Shown in pieces: positions 1-4,723 of a stretch of DNA of 7,472 bases. The translations under genes were made by a program, and so were the position numbers. A model generated the notes under the pieces. The model did no database searches, was not told where the DNA came from, and worked only from the letters and a program-made list of their open reading frames with translations. This stretch comes from Alphaproteobacteria bacterium (lineage in GTDB: Bacteria > Pseudomonadota > Alphaproteobacteria > RS24). Where the stretch lies: assembly GCA_022428185.1 (NCBI GenBank), contig JAKMCZ010000233.1, positions 1-7,472 of the forward strand. Reading direction: 5' to 3'. Position 1 is the stretch's first letter. Each line of letters starts with the position of its first letter.

Positions 1-575
1 CCCCAATACCATTCACCCTCAAAGAAAAACATCGCGCCGAGATAATGCCCCAATTGGCTGCGTAATTTCGTTCCTTCGGTAAACACGCGCTCGGTCTGGT
101 CATCTGAAACCATCGCTGTGCGGTCGAGCTTGTCCGTGTCATCGCTCCAATAGGCCGCGCCAATCTCGCACGCCGCTTTGACCAGATTGCTGGACGCCGC
201 CAGCGACCGGCGCGACAATCTCAGACTCGCATCGGAGGGTTGCTGACCGGAATCGGTAAAAGCCAAATCATGAAACGGCGCAATCGCCGCCGAGTCGCGA
301 CGACCATAGCGTTGCAAAGCCAGCCGCTCGGGAGCCATTTCATCGCTCGGCTCATTGACCAGCATGACTTTCAGATTGATGTCGTAGCGCGCTTGCAGTT
401 CGGGCAAAACTTGCGCTGCCAACTGGCTATAAGGGTCATCGGGTTGATGGAAATACAATACCTCAGGGCGCCGACCTGATATTTTACGGCGCATAGCCTG
501 AATGCTCAGCCGCATCTGCCGCAGGCGTTTGGACAGCACTAAAGATAAAATCAAACGGCGTAACCTATTTAACAT
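1..575 (-). CDS. DsbA-fold oxidoreductase, HCCA isomerase-like (partial, 3' end beyond window)
   Basis: The frame stays open from an ATG at 575 to the left edge, giving 191 codons without a stop. The start has a purine-rich ribosome site (GAGAGG) about 8 nt upstream. After a basic N-terminus of about 37 residues the sequence reads VLYFHQPDDPYSQLAAQVL (residues 39-57), the first strand and helix of a thioredoxin/DsbA fold. Near the edge it has GTKLRSQLGHYLGAMFFFEGEWYWG (first part of it about residue 167 on), typical of the DsbA-like/2-hydroxychromene-2-carboxylate isomerase/GST-kappa group. The CxxC redox motif of classical DsbA is absent; D46-D47-P48-Y49-S50 occupies that place. A thiol-disulfide oxidase role is therefore unlikely, and a glutathione-dependent isomerase or transferase is more plausible. 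No signal peptide is clear. The gene is divergent from the photolyase operon. The family call is inferred from remembered motifs, and the substrate is unknown. Confidence 0.75.
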   Translation of the reverse strand, partial: MLNRLRRLILSLVLSKRLRQMRLSIQAMRRKISGRRPEVLYFHQPDDPYSQLAAQVLPELQARYDINLKVMLVNEPSDEMAPERLALQRYGRRDSAAIAPFHDLAFTDSGQQPSDASLRLSRRSLAASSNLVKAACEIGAAYWSDDTDKLDRTAMVSDDQTERVFTEGTKLRSQLGHYLGAMFFFEGEWYW

Positions 576-596
576 GGAATTTTCCCTCTCGCGCTA

Positions 597-626
597 AAAT
601 TTGGCGACACAAGTCCGATTTGTCAA
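597..626 (-). promoter_or_regulatory. Candidate sigma70 promoter for the DsbA-fold gene
   Basis: On the minus strand a perfect TTGACA (621-626) is followed after 18 nt by AAATTT (597-602), 21 nt before the ATG at 575. The -35 is a full consensus match but the -10 is poor, so this is tentative. It lies in the divergent region shared with the photolyase operon. Confidence 0.3.
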
Positions 627-680
627 TCACCAGAATTGGCTTGACCTTGTGGGTAAACAAGCCATTTCCCGTGCATGGGT

Positions 681-839
681 ATGCGTAAAAAATCAGACTT
701 ACCGCACAAAGACTGCCAAACGTGCGGTCGCCCTTTTGCGTGGCGAAAAAAATGGGCACGCGATTGGGAACATGTCCGCTATTGCTCCGAGCGGTGCCGC
801 CTTCAAAAGCAACCGCAAAAGGAATCGCGCCATGTCTGA
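681..839 (+). CDS. DUF2256 small zinc-ribbon-like protein
   Basis: This 52-aa ORF (ATG 681, TGA 837-839) begins MRKKSDLPHKDCQTCGRPFA. It has the DUF2256 pattern: KSDLPHK, then C12-x2-C15, the FAWRKKWARDW stretch, and C35-SER-C39. The two Cys pairs suggest a zinc-binding ribbon. Proteins of this family are short, uncharacterised and often encoded beside photolyase/cryptochrome genes (family knowledge). Here its last 8 bases (832-839) overlap the photolyase start in another frame. The photolyase ribosome site (AAAAGGAA, 817-824) lies inside this gene, so the two are translationally coupled. An in-frame ATG at 675 is an alternative start adding two residues; an in-frame stop at 654 rules out longer forms. 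Neither start has a strong Shine-Dalgarno sequence. The family call is firm; the function is unknown, with a role next to Fe-S photolyase inferred only from position. Confidence 0.87.
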   Translation: MRKKSDLPHKDCQTCGRPFAWRKKWARDWEHVRYCSERCRLQKQPQKESRHV

Positions 840-2355
840 TCAGCCGCTTATTCTTGTTTTGGGCGACCAGCTATCGCCCAATCTGTCGAGCCTTGTCGCT
901 GCGCCCGATGCGCCGGTTCTCATGGCTGAATTGGCTGACGAAGCATCTTATGTGCGCCATCATCAGCAAAAGATTGCGCTGATTTTTTCGGCCATGCGCC
1001 ATTTTTCTGAATCCCTGCGTGCCAAAGGCCGCGCTGTCACCTATCTCGAATATGGTGTGGAAAAATCAATTTCGGCTTTTACCGATGCGCTTTCGCTGAT
1101 GGTGTCGCGCCACAATATCACCCGCCTAATTGTCACCGAGCCCGGCGAATGGCGGCTGAAGAATGAGATGCAAAGCTGGTCGGCCAAGCTCGGCATTGAT
1201 GTCGAGATTTTGCCCGATACCCGCTTCCTCGCCAGCCATGATGAATTTGCCCAATGGGCGGACGGCAAGAAGCAATTGCGTATGGAGTTTTTCTATCGTG
1301 AGATGCGCCGCAAGACCGGCCTGTTAATGGAAGGCGACCAACCGCTTGGCGGGCAGTGGAATTATGATGCCGATAATCGCAAGAAATTGCCCAAAGGCCA
1401 TACGCCACCGGCGCGTCTGGCCTGTCCGCCCGACGCCATAACCAAAGATGTTCTCAAACTGGTCGGCCAACATTTTGGCAACCATATCGGCACATTGGAT
1501 AAATTCAACTGGCCGGTCACGCCGGCACAAGCAGAAGCGCAGTTTGCCCATTGGCTCGATTTCTGTCTGCCGCATTTCGGCGATTATCAAGACGCGATGA
1601 AAACCGGCGAGGCGTTTCTCTATCACGGGCTTGTCGGCGCAGCCATTAATCTTGGCCTATTGGACCCGCTTGCCGTGTGCCGCGCGGCCGAAGCGCGCTA
1701 TCATTCAGGTAAAGCCCCGCTCAATGCGGTTGAGGGTTTTGTTCGACAGATTTTGGGTTGGCGCGAGTTTATTCGCGGCCTTTATTGGCTCAAAATGCCT
1801 GACTATGCCGACAGCAATTTTTTCGACCACAATCGCAAGCTGCCCGATTTCTATTATAGCGGCGAAACCGACATGGCCTGTATGCGCGAGGCGATTGGCG
1901 CAACGCGCGAGCATGCCTATGCGCATCACATTCAACGCCTCATGGTGACCGGCAATTTTGCGCTGCTGGCAGGTCTTGCGCCCGACGCCGTCAATCGTTG
2001 GTATTTGGAAGTTTACGCCGATGCGTTTGAATGGGTGCAATTGCCCAACACGCACGGCATGGCCTTGTTCGCCGATGGTGGCGTGGTCGGCTCTAAACCC
2101 TATTCAGCGTCCGGTGCTTATATCAACCGAATGTCTAACCACTGCAGCTCTTGCGCCTATAAGGTGAAGGAATCCTATGGCGAGACCGCCTGCCCGTTCA
2201 ATTATCTCTATTGGGATTTCATGATCCGCCACCGCGACAAGCTTGGCAATAATCCACGCATGGGCATGGTCTATCGCAATCTCGATAAAATGGATGCCGA
2301 TAAAAGACGCGGCGTAGAAGCCAGTGCCAAAACCTTTTTGGAGCAATTGTCATGA
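832..2355 (+). CDS. phrB: FeS-BCP (6-4) photolyase / cryptochrome-like protein
   Basis: The predicted 507-aa protein matches the bacterial (6-4) photolyase class with a [4Fe-4S] cluster, which repairs UV (6-4) photoproducts in DNA using light, FAD and a lumazine antenna. The N-terminus (ILVLGDQLS) is the DPRP Rossmann-like antenna domain; the helical FAD domain fills the C-terminal half. With the ATG at 832 the four cluster cysteines fall at 350, 438, 441 and 454. The HHxxR motif falls at H365-H366-R369, and W390-Y391 are present. As I remember it, these are exactly the Agrobacterium PhrB numbers, which fixes the start. The open frame reaches back to a TTG at 601, but that 77-residue extension is the DUF2256 gene read in another frame. 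AAAAGGAA lies 7 nt before the ATG. Two positions differ from PhrB: 342 is Tyr (Trp in PhrB) and 403 is Gln (Glu in PhrB). The TGA overlaps the next gene's ATG by 4 nt. Confidence 0.95.
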   Translation: MSDQPLILVLGDQLSPNLSSLVAAPDAPVLMAELADEASYVRHHQQKIALIFSAMRHFSESLRAKGRAVTYLEYGVEKSISAFTDALSLMVSRHNITRLIVTEPGEWRLKNEMQSWSAKLGIDVEILPDTRFLASHDEFAQWADGKKQLRMEFFYREMRRKTGLLMEGDQPLGGQWNYDADNRKKLPKGHTPPARLACPPDAITKDVLKLVGQHFGNHIGTLDKFNWPVTPAQAEAQFAHWLDFCLPHFGDYQDAMKTGEAFLYHGLVGAAINLGLLDPLAVCRAAEARYHSGKAPLNAVEGFVRQILGWREFIRGLYWLKMPDYADSNFFDHNRKLPDFYYSGETDMACMREAIGATREHAYAHHIQRLMVTGNFALLAGLAPDAVNRWYLEVYADAFEWVQLPNTHGMALFADGGVVGSKPYSASGAYINRMSNHCSSCAYKVKESYGETACPFNYLYWDFMIRHRDKLGNNPRMGMVYRNLDKMDADKRRGVEASAKTFLEQLS

Positions 2356-2606
2356 GCGATACACCGACCCTACCGAAAGACGCGTTGGCCTTATCGATTA
2401 CGCAATATGTGGTTTGCTCGAAATGCGCCGATGAGTTGGCCGCGCTCGACCCGCCGCAAAGCCTGCAAGACTATGCCGCAATGGATATCGGCTTTACCGA
2501 TTTCGGTGTGCAGGTTTGGTGTCGCCGCCATAAAGCGAATATCGTGCATATTGATTTTCAAGGTCACAAGCTGCCCGCCGATTTTCGCCGCTTGGAAGTC
2601 AGCTAG
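2352..2606 (+). CDS. Unrecognised 84-aa CxxC/CxxH protein, coupled to photolyase
   Basis: The ATG overlaps the photolyase TGA in an ATGA junction, so translation is probably coupled. I do not recognise a named family. The protein is soluble-looking, with no membrane segment. It contains C22-x2-C25 (VVCSKCADE) and, 31 residues later, C57-x2-H60 (VWCRRHKANIVHIDF) with H66 shortly after. This arrangement could hold one zinc ion or be a redox/metal-relay site. The pattern CRRH-x-N-I-V-H-I-D-F near the C-terminus feels conserved, but I cannot confirm that without a search. As last gene of the photolyase operon it may act on the photolyase, its Fe-S cluster or its DNA substrate; this is inference from context. 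It ends TAG at 2604-2606, one base from the convergent SDR stop. Confidence 0.8.
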   Translation: MSDTPTLPKDALALSITQYVVCSKCADELAALDPPQSLQDYAAMDIGFTDFGVQVWCRRHKANIVHIDFQGHKLPADFRRLEVS

Positions 2607-2607
2607 C

Positions 2608-3327
2608 TTAGGCCGGAACTTGGCTGCCATCCCACGCGAACACTTTGCCGCTATCGGTTGCGCTCAGCCCGTCAATCACGCGCAATAAATGCGCTGCCGA
2701 TTGCGTTGCTGTAAATAACTGCCCCTCGGCGAGATTGCTCTGAAACGGTGCCGATAAGGGGCTGTCCACCGTGCCCGGGTGCAAACCGATAATAATTTTT
2801 TGTTTGTCGCGCCGCGCGGTTTCAATGGCCGCGTTTTTAACAATCATATTTTGCGCCGCTTTAGCCGCCCGATAGCTGGTCCAGCCGCCCAAGCGATTAT
2901 CGGAAATCGAGCCGACCCGCGCCGATAAATGCGCCATGACCGATTTGGTGTCGCGCGCCATGAGCGGCAAAAAATATTTGGCAATCAGCGCCGGCGCAAT
3001 CGCATTGACCGCAAACACCCGCGCCATCGCATCGGCGGAGATTTGTCGAAAAGCTTTTTCAGGCTGCACATCGGTTTGTGCCTCGTGCAGCAAGCCGGTG
3101 GCGTTAATGACCAAATGCAGCGCTCCTTCGCTTTTTTGCGCTTCGGCCAATTTTGCCAACGCCGCTTCATCAGTGACATCAATATCGGCCCGCGTCAGCG
3201 CGGTCACTTGCCCGCGTCCATCTGAATTGTCGTTCAGAGCCGCAACAAACGCTGCGCCAATGCCGCCGCGCGCACCAAAAACCAGAGCGCGGAAATTTTT
3301 CGGAAAACTGTCTAGGGAAACACTCAT
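2608..3327 (-). CDS. SDR-family NAD(P)-dependent oxidoreductase (CsgA/C-factor-like)
   Basis: This is a 239-aa short-chain dehydrogenase/reductase. It has the cofactor loop G18-x3-G22-x-G24 (GARGGIG), a variant NNAG motif N75-ATG, and the structural Asn N108. A Ser about 12 residues before the catalytic Tyr (S140) precedes the Y152-x3-K156 pair (YRAAK). The PG motif follows in GLHPGTVDSPLS. The NATGLLHE and SARVGSISDNRLGGW stretches resemble the CsgA/C-factor branch of SDRs, whose substrates are mostly unknown. The start chosen is ATG 3327, because the typical SDR N-terminus follows it directly. The frame stays open to 3405, but that would overlap the upstream HIT gene and adds unrelated residues. 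No clear ribosome site precedes 3327, which is odd. It is the last gene of the gloC-HIT-SDR minus-strand group, 55 nt after the HIT stop. Confidence 0.88.
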   Translation of the reverse strand: MSVSLDSFPKNFRALVFGARGGIGAAFVAALNDNSDGRGQVTALTRADIDVTDEAALAKLAEAQKSEGALHLVINATGLLHEAQTDVQPEKAFRQISADAMARVFAVNAIAPALIAKYFLPLMARDTKSVMAHLSARVGSISDNRLGGWTSYRAAKAAQNMIVKNAAIETARRDKQKIIIGLHPGTVDSPLSAPFQSNLAEGQLFTATQSAAHLLRVIDGLSATDSGKVFAWDGSQVPA

Positions 3328-3382
3328 AACAAACCAAATAGAGCGCGGCGCACTGGCGTCTAGCTCAGAAACATGAAGGACG

Positions 3383-3784
3383 TCACAAAATCGCCCGTAG
3401 CGCAATCAGGCGGTCTTTTAATCCGCCTTCGTCAAAATCAACCGCATCGCCGACCCCCCAAACCGGACCCGGCCAAGCCACATCATCGATATGGCGCGCA
3501 ATCACATGCACATGCAACTGCTTCACCATATTGCCGAGCGCGGCAATGTTCATTTTATCGGCGCGGGTCAGTGCTTTCAGGCGTTGCGCACTTTCTTGCG
3601 CCGTGGTGAATAGCGCCCGCGCGGCGACATCGGGTAAGTCAAACCATTCTTCCGCCGCCTCGATTTCAGGCACCAGAACCAGCCAATGATAGCGCGCATC
3701 GCGCATCATACGAATGTCAATTGAGCCACGCTTGGTCAGCGAAACCGTGTCAGCTTCGAGCCGCGCATCAAGTTTGAACGCCAT
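3383..3784 (-). CDS. HIT-family protein (putative nucleotide hydrolase/transferase)
   Basis: The 133-aa length is normal for a single HIT domain. The DARYHWLVLVPE stretch (about residues 29-40), the DKMNIAALGN stretch (76-85) and the active-site segment MVKQLHVHVIAR (86-97) define it. HIT proteins cleave or transfer nucleoside phosphates such as ApnA through the middle His of an HxHxH motif. Here the first His is Gln: Q89-L-H91-V-H93. The probable nucleophile H91 is kept, and I recall a common proteobacterial subgroup with this QLHVHV form, so it is probably active rather than degenerate. The start at 3784 lies 5 nt after the gloC stop with a weak ribosome site, which suggests translational coupling. 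The substrate is not predictable from sequence. Confidence 0.88.
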   Translation of the reverse strand: MAFKLDARLEADTVSLTKRGSIDIRMMRDARYHWLVLVPEIEAAEEWFDLPDVAARALFTTAQESAQRLKALTRADKMNIAALGNMVKQLHVHVIARHIDDVAWPGPVWGVGDAVDFDEGGLKDRLIALRAIL

Positions 3785-3789
3785 CGGGC

Positions 3790-4437
3790 TTAGCCGAGAG
3801 CCGCATCAGAAACGAACGGATTGGTCTTTTTTTCAGCGTCAAAAGTCGAGGTCGGCCCGTGGCCCGGAATAAACGTAATATCCAAACCCAGAGGCCAGAG
3901 GCGTTGCGTGATGCTGTCAATCAATTGTTGGTAATCGCCTTTAGGAAAATCGGTGCGCCCAATCGAGCCTTGAAACAACACATCGCCGACCATCGCAATC
4001 TTGTCGTCGCTCTGCACGAACACCACATGACCGGGCGTGTGGCCCGGGCAATGCACCACGTCGAAATCAACGCCTGCCACAGTGACGCTGTCGCCATGCT
4101 CCAACCATTGGTCAGGCTCAAAGGCCAGGGCTTCAGGAAAACCATATTGAGCCGCCGCTTCGGGCATGCCATCAATCCAAAACTTATCGTCCTTATGCGG
4201 CCCAATAATCGGAATGTCGCGCTCATCTGCCATCGCCTTGACCGAACCGGCATGGTCAAGGTGACCATGAGTGACGAGGATTTTCTCAATCTCGATACCC
4301 TGTTCATCAATGAATTTATTAAGCAGCGCCAAATCACCGCCCGGGTCAACAATGCCGCCCTTTTTAGTGTGCTCATCCCAGAAAACCGTGCAGTTTTGCT
4401 GAAACGGCGTCACCGGTATGATTTGATAGCGCAACAT
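3790..4437 (-). CDS. gloC: GloC-type hydroxyacylglutathione hydrolase (glyoxalase II, MBL fold)
   Basis: The 215-aa protein has the same length as E. coli YcbL/GloC and the same overall pattern: YQIIPVTPFQQNC start, VDPGGD, and the closing FIPGHGP motif. It hydrolyses S-lactoylglutathione to lactate and glutathione, the second step of methylglyoxal detoxification in the cytosol. The metal ligands of the metallo-beta-lactamase fold are visible: H57, H59, D61 and H62 in THGHLDH, H133 in HCPGHTPGH, bridging D152 in GDVLF, and H193 in PGHGP. The start at 4437 is preceded by AAGGGAG at good spacing; the open frame reaches 4524 but the extra 29 residues lack family features. It is the first gene of a minus-strand group with the HIT and SDR genes. 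The gloC symbol rests on length and motif match from memory. Confidence 0.92.
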   Translation of the reverse strand: MLRYQIIPVTPFQQNCTVFWDEHTKKGGIVDPGGDLALLNKFIDEQGIEIEKILVTHGHLDHAGSVKAMADERDIPIIGPHKDDKFWIDGMPEAAAQYGFPEALAFEPDQWLEHGDSVTVAGVDFDVVHCPGHTPGHVVFVQSDDKIAMVGDVLFQGSIGRTDFPKGDYQQLIDSITQRLWPLGLDITFIPGHGPTSTFDAEKKTNPFVSDAALG

Positions 4438-4526
4438 GAGCGTCTCCCTTTTTTCTTCCTGCAAGGTAAAAGTTTTTTGCAGCTTAATCAAATCACCGTA
4501 GAGTTTTAAGCGTATCTTTAACAAGC

Positions 4527-4542
4527 GAAAGGAGGTGATCCA
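4527..4542 (+). promoter_or_regulatory. Extended Shine-Dalgarno: 16-nt perfect complement of 16S rRNA 3' end
   Basis: GAAAGGAGGTGATCCA is the exact reverse complement of the 16S rRNA 3' terminus as I remember it for alphaproteobacteria (TGGATCACCTCCTTTC). Ordinary ribosome sites pair over 4-6 nt. GGAGG sits 7 nt before the TTG at 4543, an optimal distance. It could serve translation of the small ORF, or act as a ribosome-binding or decoy RNA element. Confidence 0.7.
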
Positions 4543-4629
4543 TTGTCTAGTGAACGGAAGTATTTGAGGTTACAAACCCGGTGTATGAGCATGGACGTGG
4601 AACAACCTTCGGGTCCAAGCACACCATAA
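4543..4629 (+). CDS. Candidate 28-aa small ORF with TTG start
   Basis: TTG at 4543 opens a 28-codon ORF ending TAA at 4627-4629. It starts directly after the extended Shine-Dalgarno. The peptide is hydrophilic, with a basic first half (SSERKYLRLQTR) and an acidic/Pro-rich end (MDVEQPSGPSTP). It has one Cys, no membrane segment and no signal sequence. I do not recognise a family. Support for real transcription is logical. The only plus-strand feature upstream of the terminator at 4679-4707 is this ORF, because gloC runs the other way. A weak promoter candidate is TTGCAG (4477-4482), 16 nt, TAGAGT (4499-4504). It could be a small protein, a leader peptide for the downstream kinase, or an incidental frame inside a small RNA. 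In-frame ATGs at 4585 and 4591 are less likely starts. Confidence 0.5.
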   Translation: MSSERKYLRLQTRCMSMDVEQPSGPSTP

Positions 4630-4637
4630 TAATTAGG

Positions 4638-4677
4638 GATTGGCCTTAAATCCAATCACGACTCCAACAATTTGGAG
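4638..4677 (+). other. Two tandem hairpins between small ORF and terminator
   Basis: GATTGG (4638-4643) pairs with CCAATC (4652-4657) around an 8-nt loop. CTCCAA (4662-4667) pairs with TTGGAG (4672-4677) around CAAT. Both are perfect 6-bp stems, and they lead directly into the terminator hairpin, so the 3' part of the short transcript is probably highly structured. A further C-UUCG-G tetraloop (4607-4612) sits inside the ORF on a 3-bp stem. Confidence 0.5.
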
Positions 4678-4678
4678 G

Positions 4679-4707
4679 GGGCGCTTGCTTTGCAGGCGCC
4701 CTTTTTC
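4679..4707 (+). terminator. Strong rho-independent terminator of the short transcript
   Basis: GGGCGCTTGC (4679-4688) pairs with GCAGGCGCCC (4692-4701) through ten base pairs with one G-T wobble, around a TTT loop. It is followed by TTTTT (4702-4706). The T-run is only on the plus-strand side, so it ends plus-strand transcripts. It lies 17 nt before the kinase ATG, so any transcript from the small ORF must read through it to reach the kinase. Confidence 0.88.
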
Positions 4708-4718
4708 TTGCCTATAAC
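4690..4718 (+). promoter_or_regulatory. Candidate promoter for the FGGY kinase (leaderless mRNA)
   Basis: TTGCAG (4690-4695) is followed after 17 nt by TATAAC (4713-4718), a good -10 match. Transcription would be expected to start 6-7 nt beyond the -10, which falls on the kinase ATG at 4724-4726. No Shine-Dalgarno precedes that ATG, which agrees with a leaderless mRNA. The -35 lies in the 3' half of the terminator hairpin. Confidence 0.5.
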
Positions 4719-4723
4719 GCATC

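Noticed and set aside
641..669. TTGACC as -35 of a photolyase operon promoter
   Set aside because: No acceptable -10 lies at 16-18 nt spacing.
565..759. 64-codon minus-strand frame across the divergent region
   Set aside because: It overlaps DUF2256 and the DsbA-fold gene start, has no recognisable motif and fits no operon.
601..831. N-terminal extension of the photolyase frame back to a TTG at 601
   Set aside because: The extension has no family features and overlaps the DUF2256 gene in another frame. The ATG at 832 has a ribosome site and gives a protein with exact PhrB numbering.
2936..3376. 146-codon plus-strand frame opposite the SDR gene
   Set aside because: The minus strand has complete SDR motifs; this is the usual antisense open frame of a GC-rich gene.
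3328..3405. Longer start for the SDR at 3405
   Set aside because: It overlaps the end of the HIT gene and adds 26 residues unlike any SDR N-terminus.
3859..4509. 216-codon plus-strand frame opposite gloC
   Set aside because: GloC on the minus strand has every metal ligand and the correct length; the antisense peptide is low-quality and Arg/His-rich.
4527..4542. Remnant of a 16S rRNA gene on the minus strand
   Set aside because: The match stops exactly at the terminal 16 nt; flanking sequence shows no further 16S or spacer similarity, and the distance to the TTG is that of a ribosome site.
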